A stretch of DNA of 64,000 nucleotides from Pseudopontixanthobacter vadosimaris (GCF_012979275.1 NZ_JABASZ010000025.1:1-64000); one strand, 5' to 3'. Positions 43,176 to 53,677 are shown, counted from the first letter of the stretch. The notes: generated by a model not told the origin, from the sequence alone. Program-made: numbers and translations.

Positions 43176-44090
43176 TCACAAGGTGAAGCCTTCGCCCAGA
43201 TAAAGCCGGCGCACGTTTTCATCCGCGACCAGATCTTCCGGCGTCCCTGCGAACAGCACCTGTCCGCCATAGATGATGCAGGCGCGGTCGACGATATCCA
43301 GCGTCTCTCGCACATTGTGATCGGTGATCAGCACGCCGATCCCGCGCTGCTTCAGATCCTTCACAAGGTCGCGAATATCGCTGATGGAAAGCGGATCGAT
43401 GCCGGCGAAGGGTTCGTCCAGCAGCATGATCGAAGGTTTCGCCGCCAGCGCCCGCGCGATTTCGCAGCGGCGCCGCTCGCCGCCCGAAAGCGCCATGGCG
43501 GGGCTGGTGCGAAGGCGCGTCAGGCCGAATTCGTCCAGCAGGCGTTCGAGTTCGGCGGCGCGGGTGGCCCGGTCGGGTTCGACCATCTCGAGCACGCATT
43601 CGATGTTCTGTTCGACGGTCATGCCGCGAAAGATGCTGGTTTCCTGCGGCAGATAGCCAAGACCAAGGATCGCGCGCCGATACATCGGCAGCTTGGTGAC
43701 ATCCTCCCCGTCCATCAGGATGCGGCCGGAATCGGGACGAACCAGCCCCATGATGGAATAGAAACAGGTCGTCTTGCCCGCGCCGTTCGGGCCGAGCAGG
43801 CCGAGAACCTCTCCCTTGGCCACGCTCAGCGAAATGTCGGTGAGGATTGCGCGCTTGTCATAGCTTTTCGCAATGGAGACCACCTCCAGACCGCCGTTCA
43901 GCAAAGGCGGAGCGGCGGCACGGTCCAGCACTTCGGGATCGGCCGTATCGGGTTCGGCCAGATCGGGTACGGTGAGCGCCGGGACACTGCCAGGCGCACC
44001 CGGCAGCACCGGATCGTCAGCCTGCAAAGGAGCCGCGCCGGAGTTTTCGCGTGAAAAATGTTCTTCCTTGTCGATCGTCGTCGTTCCCAT
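43176..44090 (-). CDS. lptB: LPS export ABC transporter ATP-binding protein LptB
   Basis: 304 residues. ABC ATPase with Walker A GLLGPNGAGKTTCFYS, signature ALSGGERRRCEIARAL, Walker B IMLLDEPFAGIDP and switch His in GVLITDHNVRETLDIVDRA. Usual LptB is about 240 residues; this one has an extra N-terminal stretch of about 65 residues, acidic and Pro/Ala-rich (PVLPGAPGSVPALTVPDLAE), probably disordered. It powers lipopolysaccharide transport with LptFGC. Located upstream of rpoN as in many proteobacteria. Confidence 0.94.
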   Translation of the reverse strand: MGTTTIDKEEHFSRENSGAAPLQADDPVLPGAPGSVPALTVPDLAEPDTADPEVLDRAAAPPLLNGGLEVVSIAKSYDKRAILTDISLSVAKGEVLGLLGPNGAGKTTCFYSIMGLVRPDSGRILMDGEDVTKLPMYRRAILGLGYLPQETSIFRGMTVEQNIECVLEMVEPDRATRAAELERLLDEFGLTRLRTSPAMALSGGERRRCEIARALAAKPSIMLLDEPFAGIDPLSISDIRDLVKDLKQRGIGVLITDHNVRETLDIVDRACIIYGGQVLFAGTPEDLVADENVRRLYLGEGFTL

Positions 44091-44246
44091 CAGTTGCCTT
44101 CATCATGTAGCATTGCGGCGGCGGGGCGAAACCCCCTGCGCGACAGGTGGGGCGGAATTTGCCCCATATCCGTCGCGGTGCACCAGCGCCGCGCAGCAGA
44201 TCGCCGCATGGCTTGACGCGGCAGGGCTGGCGCAGGAAACGGAGGC

Positions 44247-45713
44247 ATGAACATCTTTGCATTTCTCAAGATACCGGCGTCTGTCTTGCTCATCTTTGTA
44301 GGGTTCTGTAGCCTGGCGATTACACCGGCTCTGGCCCTGGTGCCCGGCGCACCCGCGCCGGAGCCTGCGGCCGAGGCGACGGCCGAACCCACGATCGACG
44401 ATCAGGCCGATGCCGGAGCGGACAGCCGCATCGCGCGCCGCATCGAAGGTATCTTTGGCGAATTGCCTGCCTTCGCCGGCGTTCGCGTGACGGTGAACGA
44501 AGGCGTGGTCATCCTCGGCGGCAAGGTGCCGGCCGAAGAAGATATCGCGCGCGCCGAAGCGATCGTCTCGCGCATTTCCGGTGTCGCCACGGTCGACAAT
44601 GGCCTGACGCGCGATGTGTCGGTCGACAACAGCCTGTCCTCTCTGGGAGATCTGACCGAACGGATCGCCGGTTTTACGCAGATGATCCCGATCTTCCTGC
44701 TGGCTGTCGGCGTGGCGATCCTGATCGGCGCCATTGGCTATCTGCTCTCTTCCTTTTCTTCGATATGGCGGCGGATTGCGCCCAATGGCTTCCTCGCCGA
44801 GCTGATAGCCAGCGCGATCCGCTTCGTATTCGTCGTTGGCGGGATCGTCGTCGGTCTCGACATCATCGGGGCAGGGGCCTTGCTGGGTGCGGTGCTGGGC
44901 GGTGCGGGCGTGGTCGGCATCGCGCTGGGCTTCGCCATGCGCGACACGATCGAGAATTACGTCGCTTCCCTCATGCTGAGCCTGCGGCAGCCCTTCCGCG
45001 CCAATGACCACGTGATGATCGACGAACATGAAGGCCGGGTCATCCGCCTGACCAGCCGCGCAACCATCCTGATGACGCTGGATGGCAATCATCTGCGGAT
45101 CCCCAATGCGACCGTGTTTGGTGCGGTGCTGCTCAATTTCACCCGCAACCCGCAGAGGCGCTTCGATTTCGAACTCGGCATCGATGCGGATGACGATCCG
45201 GAAGCGGCGCGCGCGCTGGGGCGCGAAATGCTGGCGCAACTGCCCTATATTCTCGACGATCCCGCTCCAGAGGTCCGGACTGTCGAGGTCGGCGATTCGA
45301 ACATCGTCCTGCGGTTCTTCGGCTGGATCGACCAGCGTGAGGCTGACTGGTTCAAGGCGCGCAGCCGCTCCATAGCCGTGGTGAAGGCGGCACTGGAAAA
45401 GGCCGGGTTTGCGCTGCCGGAGCCAATCTATCGCCTGCGTTTCGACCCGCGCGGCGCGCCGCTGTCGCTCGGTTCCGCGCAGGATGGGGAGGCGTCATCC
45501 CGGAACGCGGAGAGCGATGCAGGCGCTGCGGCTATCGGCAATATCGCGGCGGAGTCCGGTGGAACCCCCGCCACTCCCGCAGTACCCACGGCTGCTACCG
45601 AAGATCACGCCGATGTTCGCCCCGACGACGAGGTTCTTCGCATGGTAGAGGCCGAACGCGCCGCCGAACCGGGGGAGAATGACCTCCTCGATTCCAGCCG
45701 GCCAGTGGAATAA
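44247..45713 (+). CDS. MscS-type mechanosensitive channel with N-terminal BON domain
   Basis: 488 residues. Signal-like hydrophobic N-terminus (residues 5-30), an Ala/Pro/Glu linker, a periplasmic BON domain (about residues 65-130: FAGVRVTVNEGVVILGGKVPAEE, IVSRISGVATVDNG), three transmembrane helices (about 150-240) with the pore helix GAGALLGAVLGGAGVVGIALGFA, then the MscS beta domain (FRANDHVMIDEHEGRV, ATILMTLDGNHLRIPN). An acidic C-terminal tail follows. It releases solutes on osmotic downshock; the BON domain may bind phospholipid or envelope partners. Confidence 0.9.
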   Translation: MNIFAFLKIPASVLLIFVGFCSLAITPALALVPGAPAPEPAAEATAEPTIDDQADAGADSRIARRIEGIFGELPAFAGVRVTVNEGVVILGGKVPAEEDIARAEAIVSRISGVATVDNGLTRDVSVDNSLSSLGDLTERIAGFTQMIPIFLLAVGVAILIGAIGYLLSSFSSIWRRIAPNGFLAELIASAIRFVFVVGGIVVGLDIIGAGALLGAVLGGAGVVGIALGFAMRDTIENYVASLMLSLRQPFRANDHVMIDEHEGRVIRLTSRATILMTLDGNHLRIPNATVFGAVLLNFTRNPQRRFDFELGIDADDDPEAARALGREMLAQLPYILDDPAPEVRTVEVGDSNIVLRFFGWIDQREADWFKARSRSIAVVKAALEKAGFALPEPIYRLRFDPRGAPLSLGSAQDGEASSRNAESDAGAAAIGNIAAESGGTPATPAVPTAATEDHADVRPDDEVLRMVEAERAAEPGENDLLDSSRPVE

Positions 45714-45744
45714 GGCTGGCGCCAGGCTCTCCGAAAATCGAACC

Positions 45745-45775
45745 GGGCAGGGGCCGCACCGGCGCGCCCCTGCCC
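45745..45775. terminator. Hairpin between convergent mscS-type and ppa genes
   Basis: 10-bp perfect stem GGGCAGGGGC / GCCCCTGCCC with an 11-nt loop, placed in the 68-bp gap between the two stop codons. Neither side has a long T run, but the location suits a bidirectional transcription stop. Confidence 0.5.
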
Positions 45776-45781
45776 TCTCAC

Positions 45782-46318
45782 TCAAGTCTTGGCGTTCCGG
45801 GCGCGGTCGATCGATTCGATCACTATGCGCTTGGCTTCCGCCGCATCGCCCCATTCGCCCACGCGCACCCATTTCTCCTTCTCGAGATCCTTGTAATGGG
45901 TGAAGAAATGCTCGATCTGCTCGAAGATGATCGAGGGCAGATCCTGCCGCTCGCCCACATCGGTGTAATAAGGGAAGGTCGTGTCGACCGGCACGCAGAC
46001 GAGCTTCTCATCGCCGCCATGCTCGTCTTCCAGCTTCAGCACGCCGATGGGGCGGGCGCGCACCACGCAGCCTGGAATGAAGGGGCTGCGCGCGATCACC
46101 AGAGCGTCCAGCGGGTCGCCATCGGGTGACAGCGTATGCGGGATGAAGCCGTAATTGGCAGGGTAACGCATCGGCGTGTGCAGGATGCGGTCGACGAACA
46201 GCGCCCCCGAATCCTTGTCGAATTCATATTTGACCGGCTCGCCGCCCGTCGGGACTTCGATGATGACATTCAGGCTGTCGGGGACATTGTCGCCCGTGGG
46301 AATCTTCTCTATCTGCAT
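45782..46318 (-). CDS. ppa: Inorganic pyrophosphatase
   Basis: 178 residues from MQIEKIPTGDNVP; the long upstream extension in frame lies in non-coding DNA and the start of hisS on the other strand. Family I signature: IIEVPTGGEPVKYEFDKDSG, RYPANYGFIPHTL, DGDPLDALVI (D-x-D-P-x-D metal motif), EDEHGGDEKLVCVP and HFFTHYKDLEKEKW. It hydrolyses pyrophosphate to phosphate and pulls biosynthesis forward. Cytoplasmic, hexameric in bacteria. Confidence 0.95.
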   Translation of the reverse strand: MQIEKIPTGDNVPDSLNVIIEVPTGGEPVKYEFDKDSGALFVDRILHTPMRYPANYGFIPHTLSPDGDPLDALVIARSPFIPGCVVRARPIGVLKLEDEHGGDEKLVCVPVDTTFPYYTDVGERQDLPSIIFEQIEHFFTHYKDLEKEKWVRVGEWGDAAEAKRIVIESIDRARNAKT

Positions 46319-46445
46319 GCGCCGGGGCCTTAGCGGGCGGTTTTGCCTTCGCCAACAGGATTTTGCCGCCTTGGCATGATCGTTCGGCAGCAGATGGCAG
46401 CCAAGATTGTTGATAGGCCGCCATTTGCCATTTAAGCGCAAGCCC

Positions 46446-47735
46446 ATGAGCAAGACACCCCAGGCGATCCGCGGCACGCAGGACATTTTCGGCGCGGAGG
46501 CAGAAGCCTTCGCCCATGTCGTTGCGACGTTCGAGCGCATTCGCAAACTCTACCGCTTCCGCCGCGCGGAAATGCCGGTGTTCGAGAAAACCGAGGTGTT
46601 CAGCCGCTCCCTGGGCGAAACCACGGATGTCGTCTCCAAGGAAATGTATTCCTTCGAGGATCGCGGCGGCGATTCCCTGACCCTGCGTCCCGAATTCACC
46701 GCCGGCATCGCCCGCGCGTTCCTGACAGATGGCTGGCAGCAGCACGTTCCGCTGAAACTGGCCACGCATGGCCCGCTGTTCCGCTATGAACGCCCGCAGA
46801 AGGGCCGCTATCGCCAGTTCCACCAGATCGACGCCGAACTGATCGGTTCGGCCGAGCCGCAGGCGGATGTCGAACTGCTGACCATGGCGGACCACCTGCT
46901 TCAGGAACTCGGCATTGCAGACGGGGTCACGCTGCAGTTGAACACGCTGGGCGATGCGGAAAGCCGCGAAGCGTGGCGCGTCGCGCTGGTCGAACATTTC
47001 AGCGAACACCGTGCGGATTTGAGCGAGGACAGTCAGGACCGGCTGGACAGGAACCCCTTCCGTATTCTCGACAGCAAGGATTCGCGCGACCGCACCCTTG
47101 TCGACGATGCGCCCCGGATCGACAGTTTCCTTTCTGCCGAAGCGCGGGATTTCTTTGGCGCGGTGACTTCCGGCCTCGATGCGGCGGGCGTGGCGTGGGT
47201 CCGCAACCAGTCGCTGGTCCGCGGCCTCGACTATTACCGCCATACCGCCTTTGAATTCGTCACCGACCGACTGGGCGCACAAGGCACGGTCCTGGGCGGC
47301 GGGCGCTATGACGGCCTGATGGAAAGCCTTGGCGGAGCGCCTACGCCTGCGGTCGGATGGGCCGCTGGCATCGAACGCCTGGCGATGTTGCTGGACATGC
47401 AGGACGAAGACGCGGCGGATTGCATCCTCGTGGTCGAGGATGACGCTTTGATGGCCCCTGCCATTGCCGCCCTGCGCCGGATTCGCACCGCCGGACTATC
47501 CGCCGACCTGCTGGCGAGCGGCAGCCCGCGCAAGCGATATGACAAGGCGGTGAAATCGGGTGCGCGCACCATCCTTGCCCTGTCGATGCGGGGTAGCGCC
47601 CCTGATTACCGGATGAAGGGCGATGCTGCCGACTTGTCGCGACTGGAAGATGCCTTGGGCGACATGTTCAAGGCCCGCTCGGACATGGGCACGGACATGG
47701 GCGCGGACCTGAGCGCGGCTTCGGGCACCGCATGA
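46446..47735 (+). CDS. hisS: Histidyl-tRNA synthetase
   Basis: 429 residues. Class II motifs: [10 protein letters not shown] near the start, motif 2 in [23 protein letters not shown], histidine motifs [15 protein letters not shown] and [14 protein letters not shown], motif 3 in [13 protein letters not shown], and a C-terminal anticodon domain. The start MSKTPQAIR was chosen over an upstream ATG 39 nt away because the extension is not conserved. Its stop overlaps prfA by 4 bp. Confidence 0.95.
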   Translation: MSKTPQAIRGTQDIFGAEAEAFAHVVATFERIRKLYRFRRAEMPVFEKTEVFSRSLGETTDVVSKEMYSFEDRGGDSLTLRPEFTAGIARAFLTDGWQQHVPLKLATHGPLFRYERPQKGRYRQFHQIDAELIGSAEPQADVELLTMADHLLQELGIADGVTLQLNTLGDAESREAWRVALVEHFSEHRADLSEDSQDRLDRNPFRILDSKDSRDRTLVDDAPRIDSFLSAEARDFFGAVTSGLDAAGVAWVRNQSLVRGLDYYRHTAFEFVTDRLGAQGTVLGGGRYDGLMESLGGAPTPAVGWAAGIERLAMLLDMQDEDAADCILVVEDDALMAPAIAALRRIRTAGLSADLLASGSPRKRYDKAVKSGARTILALSMRGSAPDYRMKGDAADLSRLEDALGDMFKARSDMGTDMGADLSAASGTA

Positions 47736-48802
47736 CCATTACCGCCGAAAGGCTGCGCCAGATTACCGACCGCTTTGCCGCGCTGGAAGCCCGCATGGCG
47801 AGCGGAACGCTGGAGGGGGAGGAGTTTTCGGCCGCCAGCCGCGATTATGCCGAACTGGAGCCGGTGGTGCAGATCGCCCGCGAAATTCAAGCGATGCGCG
47901 TAGAGATCGGCGAGTTGGAGGCCTTGGAGGGCAGCGATCCTGAAATGAAGGCACTGGCGGAGGAGGAGCTGACTAGGCTTCGCCGCATCCTGCCTGCAAC
48001 GGAACGGCGATTGGCGCTGGCGATGCTGCCGCGCGATTCCGCCGATGCCCGGCCCGCTATGCTGGAAATCCGCGCTGGCACCGGCGGTGACGAAGCGGCC
48101 CTGTTCGCCGCCGATCTGTTCCGGATGTATGAAAAATTCGCCGCCGAGCAGGGCTGGCGGGTCGAAACCGTCAGCATGAACGCCAGCGATGTCGGCGGGT
48201 TCAAGGAAGTCGTCGCCAATATCCGCGGCAACAATGTCTTTGCCCGGCTGAAATTCGAAAGCGGCGTTCACCGGGTGCAGCGGGTTCCGGTGACCGAGAG
48301 CGGGGGGCGCATCCACACCTCGGCGGCAACGGTAGCCGTGCTGCCCGAAGCGGACGAGGTCGACGTGACCATCGATCCCAACGATCTGAAGATCGACATC
48401 TACCGCGCCAGCGGGGCGGGCGGGCAGCATGTCAACACCACCGATTCCGCCGTGCGCCTGACCCATCTGCCCACCGGCCTCGTCGTCATCCAGCAGGATC
48501 AGCGCAGCCAGCACAAGAATCGGGAGAAGGCGATGCAGGTGCTGCGAACCCGGCTCTACGATCTGAAACGGGCCGAAGCACACGGTGCCGAGGCCGAGGC
48601 GCGCCGGGCGATGGTTGGCAGCGGCGACCGGTCGGAACGCATCCGCACCTATAATTTCCCGCAGGGCCGCGTAACCGACCACCGTATCGGGTTGACCCTG
48701 CACAAATTGCCGGAAATCCTTGAAGGCGGCGCCCTAGCGGAACTCATCGACGCGCTTACCGCCGAGGACGAGGCGAAGCGGCTCGCAAGTCTGGACGCGT
48801 GA
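47732..48802 (+). CDS. prfA: Peptide chain release factor 1
   Basis: 356 residues. Domain 1 helical N-terminus, stop-codon recognition motif region near [23 protein letters not shown] (with the P-x-T tripeptide expected for RF1 in domain 2), and the catalytic GGQ in [18 protein letters not shown] (about residue 231). It releases peptides at UAA and UAG. The start overlaps hisS (ATGA). prmC, which methylates the GGQ glutamine, follows immediately. Confidence 0.96.
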   Translation: MTITAERLRQITDRFAALEARMASGTLEGEEFSAASRDYAELEPVVQIAREIQAMRVEIGELEALEGSDPEMKALAEEELTRLRRILPATERRLALAMLPRDSADARPAMLEIRAGTGGDEAALFAADLFRMYEKFAAEQGWRVETVSMNASDVGGFKEVVANIRGNNVFARLKFESGVHRVQRVPVTESGGRIHTSAATVAVLPEADEVDVTIDPNDLKIDIYRASGAGGQHVNTTDSAVRLTHLPTGLVVIQQDQRSQHKNREKAMQVLRTRLYDLKRAEAHGAEAEARRAMVGSGDRSERIRTYNFPQGRVTDHRIGLTLHKLPEILEGGALAELIDALTAEDEAKRLASLDA

Positions 48803-49662
48803 TGGGGCAGCAGGCGGGAGCGGCAGCAAATGTCGGGCAGGCCCTGCGGCAGGCGGCTGCGCTGCTGGCGGCAACCTCCGATACCGCCCGCCTCGATGCC
48901 GAATTGCTGATGGCCCATGCGCTCGCCATGTCGCGGTCGCACATGCTGCTGCATGCCATGGGGACGCCGGTTCCGCCGGTCTTCGGCACGCTCGTCCAGC
49001 GCCGCTGTGCCCATGAACCGGTCGCCTACATCACCGGGTTGCAGGAATTCTACGGGCGTTCCTTCGTCGTTTCACCCGATGTCCTGATCCCGCGGAGCGA
49101 TAGCGAAAGCGTGGTCGAGGCGGCGCTGGCCGTCATGCCCGCCAATGCGGCTATCCTCGACTGCGGTACCGGATCGGGCGCCCTGCTACTCACCCTGCTG
49201 TGCGAGCGTGGAGACAGCATCGGAACGGGCATGGACGAGTCCGCTGCCGCCCTGCGGATCGCCTGCCGCAATGGCACGCGACTGGGGCTGGAGGAACGCG
49301 CGCGTCTGGAACGTCGCAGCTGGGCGGAACCCGGCTGGGCGGCGGATCTGGGGCGTTTCGATCTGGTCATCGCCAACCCGCCCTATGTCGAGGACGATGC
49401 CGAACTGATGCCCGATGTCGCCCTGCACGAACCCGCCGCCGCCTTGTTCGCAGGGCCGCAGGGGCTTGACGATTATGCGCTGCTGATCCCGCAAATGGCA
49501 GGCCTGCTGAACCCGGGAGGGATTTGTGTGCTGGAAATTGGCGCGACGCAGGCCAAAGCGGTGACCGCGCTGGCGCAAGCAGCGGGCTTCGGCGCGGCCA
49601 CACACCGGGATCTCGGTGGCAGGCCGCGGGCGCTTGTCCTGCGGCCGGATGGTGCCTGTTGA
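48802..49662 (+). CDS. prmC: Release factor glutamine methyltransferase
   Basis: 286 residues. N-terminal helical domain (LDAELLMAHALAMSRSHMLL), linker with EPVAYITGLQEFYGRSFVVSPDVLIPRSDSE, SAM site ILDCGTGSGALLLTLL, and the NPPY catalytic motif in LVIANPPYVEDDAEL (about residue 190). It methylates the GGQ glutamine of RF1/RF2. The ATG shares one base with the prfA stop (TGATG). The operon hisS-prfA-prmC is tightly coupled. Confidence 0.95.
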   Translation: MGQQAGAAANVGQALRQAAALLAATSDTARLDAELLMAHALAMSRSHMLLHAMGTPVPPVFGTLVQRRCAHEPVAYITGLQEFYGRSFVVSPDVLIPRSDSESVVEAALAVMPANAAILDCGTGSGALLLTLLCERGDSIGTGMDESAAALRIACRNGTRLGLEERARLERRSWAEPGWAADLGRFDLVIANPPYVEDDAELMPDVALHEPAAALFAGPQGLDDYALLIPQMAGLLNPGGICVLEIGATQAKAVTALAQAAGFGAATHRDLGGRPRALVLRPDGAC

Positions 49663-49879
49663 ACATTCCTGCCCGTTGGGGCTTGGCAAAGCGGGCTGCT
49701 CTCGCTACTTCATCGGGCAGGGTCAGTGTTTCGGGCGAACAGCCGGTCCCCTGATCCAGTTCCTGCATCTGTGAAATGGACGGGCTTGGGGGCCAGCCGG
49801 GGAACAGACGGAGCACCCGCGAAACTGCAAATCAGCACTCGTGGCGAGAGGTCATGCAGCCTGACGGTATGAAATCCCG

Positions 49880-50743
49880 ATGGCTGGGAACGAGGGAAAA
49901 CCTCCTTTGAACAATAATCGCAACAACAACAATCGCCGGCGCGGCCGGAACACCAATCGTCCGCAGGGCGGGGCCAGCGGCAGTCAGGCGAACCGGATCG
50001 ACAACCGTGCGCGTGGCAATGCACCGCAGATGCTCGACAAGTACAAGAAGCTGGCACAGGATGCCCAGCATAATGGCGACCGGGTGCAGACCGAATATTA
50101 CCTGCAATTCGCTGACCATTATTTCCGGGTAATCGCGGATAACAAGGCGCGGCAGGACGAGGCACGCGGCAAGCGCGGCGATGGCGACGATAATCGCGGT
50201 GACGGGCGCAGCGATAGCCGAAATGACGGGCGGAACGACAGAAACAACGACCCCCGTTCCGACCGGAACAACGATGATGACGAGCAGGACGGTAGCGAGC
50301 GGGACGAGCGCGAAGACCGCTTCCGCAATCGCCGCGAGAGCGAGGATGCGGATCGTGCAACGCGTCGCCCGTCACGCCGTAGCCGCAATGATCGCAATGA
50401 TGATGACAGCGGTGACGAAGATAGCGCCAGCGGGAACATGCAGGACGCTTCCGGCGGCGATGATGACGAACGCCAGCCGCGCCGCCGGAATGTTCGCCGT
50501 GCTGCTGAAACCGGCGCGGATACGGATGGTGTGCGCAGTGATGCACCTGTGAAGAGGCCGCGTGCAGCGGCCCGCAGCCCGCGCAGGAAGGCCGCCGACG
50601 AGAATGGCACGGCCATCGACTCTGCCGCACTGCCTCCGGCCATCGGATCGGCAGGCGAAGCAGGCGATGGAGACAGCAAACCGGCGCCGCGCCGTCGTCG
50701 CAAGGCCGTAGAAGACGTTCAATCGATGCGCGAGGCCGGCTGA
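49880..50743 (+). CDS. DUF4167 protein, low-complexity Arg/Asp/Asn-rich
   Basis: 287 residues. The conserved DUF4167 part is near the N-terminus (NAPQMLDKYKKLAQDAQHNGD, then EYYLQFADHYFRV, about residues 50-82), preceded by an Asn/Arg-rich stretch. The remaining 200 residues are low-complexity, alternating D, N, R, S and E, ending in a basic tail, and are surely disordered. The position after prmC is conserved across alphaproteobacteria. RNA or ribosome association is plausible but unproven. A TTG start before NNNRNNN, 11 codons in, is a possible alternative. Confidence 0.85.
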   Translation: MAGNEGKPPLNNNRNNNNRRRGRNTNRPQGGASGSQANRIDNRARGNAPQMLDKYKKLAQDAQHNGDRVQTEYYLQFADHYFRVIADNKARQDEARGKRGDGDDNRGDGRSDSRNDGRNDRNNDPRSDRNNDDDEQDGSERDEREDRFRNRRESEDADRATRRPSRRSRNDRNDDDSGDEDSASGNMQDASGGDDDERQPRRRNVRRAAETGADTDGVRSDAPVKRPRAAARSPRRKAADENGTAIDSAALPPAIGSAGEAGDGDSKPAPRRRRKAVEDVQSMREAG

Positions 50744-50771
50744 CGCCGGGCGGAGGGGCGGAACCGGGCTT

Positions 50772-52382
50772 ATGGCAGGAACGCCTGCGACCACTAAGGA
50801 AACAACCGTGGCGCAGGGTTCGGCGATTGCCGGAATCCTGCAAAAGCATCCGCTGATCGCCTCGGCCCTGCTGGGCCTGGTAGCGGCGATCGGCTTCCCG
50901 CCGCTGCATATCTGGCCAGCCACCCTGCTGGCGATAGGCGCATTCGCATTTCTCGTGCGCGCTGCCCCGACGCCCAAGGCCGCCTTTGCGCGCGGCTGGG
51001 TGTTCGGCGTGTTCCATTTCACGCTGGCGAATAACTGGATCGCGACCGCATTCACCTTTCAGGCCGAGATGCCGCCCGTTCTCGGCTGGCTGGCGGTGCC
51101 GCTGCTGTCGCTCTACCTTGCCGTCTATCCCGCACTGGCCGCGATGGTGGCACGGCGGCTGGGCTGGGCCATGCGCCGCGGGCCCTTCGCCGCGGTGCTG
51201 GCGGGCTGCTGGATCGTCGGCGAATGGCTGCGCGGCCATGTATTCACAGGCTATGCATGGGACCCGCTCGGGCTGGTCTTTCTGGGCGGATGGGACCGGC
51301 CGGGGATCGCCGCCGTCCTGCCGTGGATGGGCACCTATGCGCTTTCGGGTCTGGTCGTATTGGCGGGCGGTATGCTCTGGGCCCTGGCGGCGCAGCGGCG
51401 ATGGCTGCCTCTCGCGATTGTCGCGCTCGGGATCGTCGCGGGGATGTTCTGGCCTGCCGGACCGGGCGCCGAAGGGGAGATGCCGTTCACGCTCGTGCAA
51501 CCGAACCTGAAGCAGACCGAGATCAATGACCCCGCCCGCTTCGAGGCACAATTCGCGACCCTCGCCAATCTGACCGCTCCGCGCGAACGCAGCGGTCGCA
51601 GGATCGTCCTCTGGCCGGAATCGGGCGTGCCGGACTATCTTCGCCCCGGCTATCCGCAACGCTATTACGATCAGACGACTGCGGGCGGCGATCCGGAATT
51701 CGCCCGCCGCCGCATTGCGCGGATCATGGGGCCGGAAGGCGTGCTGCTGACCGGTGCCGTGGACCTGGAGATCGAAGGAGGCCGAGCGGTAGCCGCCTAT
51801 AACACGGTCACCGCACTGGCGGACGACGGCGACATCGTCGGCAGCTACAGCAAGGCGCATCTGGTGCCCTATGGCGAATATCTGGCCCTACGCTGGCTGC
51901 TGGAGCCTCTCGGCGCCTCGCGGCTGGTAGCAGGATCGCTCGATTTCCTGCCCGGTCCCGGCCCGCGTACCCTCGACCTTGGGCCATGGGGTGAAGCGGG
52001 CGTGCAGATCTGTTACGAGATTATCTTCTCCGGCCAGACCGTCGATCCTGCAAATCGCCCGGATTACATCTTCAACCCGTCGAACGACGGCTGGTTCGGC
52101 ACCTGGGGGCCGCCGCAGCATATGGCGCAGGCCCGCATGCGGGCGATCGAGGAAGGCCTCCCGGTCCTGCGGGCGACCACCACCGGGATCAGCGCCGTGA
52201 TTGATGCCCGCGGCGTGGTGCGCCAGCATGTTGGACAAGGAATTGCCGCCCGGATCGACGGGCGCATTCCTCCCGCGCATGCACCGACGCTGTTCGCGCG
52301 TTTGCAGAACTGGCTGGCCTTCGGGTGGGCGCTGCTGCTTATCGGGACTGCGGTGCTTGTGCATCGCAAATGGCCTGTCTAG
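50772..52382 (+). CDS. lnt: Apolipoprotein N-acyltransferase
   Basis: 536 residues. Six or more N-terminal transmembrane helices (within about residues 20-235), then a periplasmic nitrilase domain whose triad is visible: Glu in LWPESGVPDYL (about residue 283), Lys in SYSKAHLVPYGEYL (about residue 360) and Cys in GVQICYEIIFSG (about residue 414). It adds the third acyl chain to lipoproteins in the inner membrane. Complete; followed by metK after 59 bp. Confidence 0.94.
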   Translation: MAGTPATTKETTVAQGSAIAGILQKHPLIASALLGLVAAIGFPPLHIWPATLLAIGAFAFLVRAAPTPKAAFARGWVFGVFHFTLANNWIATAFTFQAEMPPVLGWLAVPLLSLYLAVYPALAAMVARRLGWAMRRGPFAAVLAGCWIVGEWLRGHVFTGYAWDPLGLVFLGGWDRPGIAAVLPWMGTYALSGLVVLAGGMLWALAAQRRWLPLAIVALGIVAGMFWPAGPGAEGEMPFTLVQPNLKQTEINDPARFEAQFATLANLTAPRERSGRRIVLWPESGVPDYLRPGYPQRYYDQTTAGGDPEFARRRIARIMGPEGVLLTGAVDLEIEGGRAVAAYNTVTALADDGDIVGSYSKAHLVPYGEYLALRWLLEPLGASRLVAGSLDFLPGPGPRTLDLGPWGEAGVQICYEIIFSGQTVDPANRPDYIFNPSNDGWFGTWGPPQHMAQARMRAIEEGLPVLRATTTGISAVIDARGVVRQHVGQGIAARIDGRIPPAHAPTLFARLQNWLAFGWALLLIGTAVLVHRKWPV

Positions 52383-52441
52383 GAACTCGCTACAGACCGG
52401 CCCGTTACGGGCATCGCTACCTTCCCTGAGGACTTCACTGC

Positions 52442-53677
52442 ATGCGCCCCAACTATCTTTTCACTTCCGAAAGCGTGTCCGAAGGCCATCCCGACAAGGT
52501 TTCCGATCAGATTTCCGATGCCATCGTCGACCTGATGCTTTCGAAAGACCCGGAAGCGCGCGTCGCCTGCGAAACCATGACCACGACCGACAGGGTCGTT
52601 CTGGCGGGGGAGATCCGCTGCAAGCCCATGTACGACGAAGGCCGTGCCGATTGGGCTGACAATGATTACTGGGCACCCGGCGCGGGCAAGGAGATCGAGG
52701 AACTGGTCCGCCAGGTCGTACGAGACATCGGCTACGAGCAGGACGGCTTCCACTGGCGGACCTTGAGGTTCGAGAATTACCTGCACGGACAGTCGAGCGA
52801 GATTGCGCAGGGCGTCGATGCCAGTGGCAACAAGGACGAAGGCGCCGGCGACCAGGGAATCATGTTCGGCTTCGCCTGCGATGAAACGCCCGACCTGATG
52901 CCAGCCACGCTCGACTACAGTCACAAGATCCTGCATCGGATGGCGCAGGACCGGAAATCGGGCGCTGCTCCCTTCCTCGAACCCGACAGCAAGAGCCAAG
53001 TGACCCTGCGCTTCGAAGGCGGCAAGCCCGTCGCCTGCACCGCGATCGTCGTCTCCACCCAGCACGGCAAGGGATATCACGAGGGCGAGAAGGAAAGCGA
53101 ACTCAAGAGATATGTAAAGAATATCGTGGCAGACATTCTTCCCGAAGGACTGCTGTCGGACGACACCGTCTATCACATCAATCCGACCGGCGCGTTCGAG
53201 ATCGGCGGTCCTGACGGCGATGCCGGTCTGACCGGGCGCAAGATCATCGTCGATACCTATGGCGGTGCTGCCCCGCATGGCGGCGGCGCCTTTTCGGGCA
53301 AGGATCCGACGAAGGTGGATCGATCCGCCGCCTATATCACCCGCTACCTGGCGAAGAACATCGTCGCGGCAGGTCTGGCGACGCGCTGCACGATCCAGCT
53401 CGCCTATGCGATCGGTGTCGGCAAGCCGCTGTCGCTCTATGTCGATACGCATCGCACCGGCACGGTGGCTGACGAACGGCTTGAGGAGGCGATCCGGTCG
53501 CTATCGAAGCTTGGCGGCCTGACGCCGCGCGCGATCCGCACGCATCTTGGTCTCAACAAGCCGATTTACCGGCAGAGCGCCGCCTATGGCCATTTCGGCC
53601 GTGCAGCGGAAGGGGACGCCTTCCCCTGGGAACGGACCGATCTGGTCGACGACCTCAAGAGCGCCGTCAACGTCTGA
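52442..53677 (+). CDS. metK: S-adenosylmethionine synthetase
   Basis: 411 residues. [19 protein letters not shown] (N-terminal ATP/metal site), [18 protein letters not shown], and the P-loop-like [27 protein letters not shown]. It makes SAM from methionine and ATP. A GAGGA ribosome site lies 9 nt before the ATG. The 59-bp leader contains only a short CCCG/CGGG hairpin; I recognise no SAM riboswitch. A strong terminator follows 23 bp after the stop. Confidence 0.96.
   Translation: MRPNYLFTSESVSEGHPDKVSDQISDAIVDLMLSKDPEARVACETMTTTDRVVLAGEIRCKPMYDEGRADWADNDYWAPGAGKEIEELVRQVVRDIGYEQDGFHWRTLRFENYLHGQSSEIAQGVDASGNKDEGAGDQGIMFGFACDETPDLMPATLDYSHKILHRMAQDRKSGAAPFLEPDSKSQVTLRFEGGKPVACTAIVVSTQHGKGYHEGEKESELKRYVKNIVADILPEGLLSDDTVYHINPTGAFEIGGPDGDAGLTGRKIIVDTYGGAAPHGGGAFSGKDPTKVDRSAAYITRYLAKNIVAAGLATRCTIQLAYAIGVGKPLSLYVDTHRTGTVADERLEEAIRSLSKLGGLTPRAIRTHLGLNKPIYRQSAAYGHFGRAAEGDAFPWERTDLVDDLKSAVNV

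Noticed and set aside
49710-51860. 716-codon open frame antisense to lnt and DUF4167
   Set aside because: Arg/His/Pro/Cys-rich shadow of real genes; low-complexity antisense of the DUF4167 repeats; no ribosome site or domain.
52383-52441. SAM riboswitch in the metK leader
   Set aside because: Only a 4-bp CCCG/CGGG hairpin is visible in 59 nt; conserved cores of the SAM-I, SAM-II or SAM/SAH classes are not recognisable.
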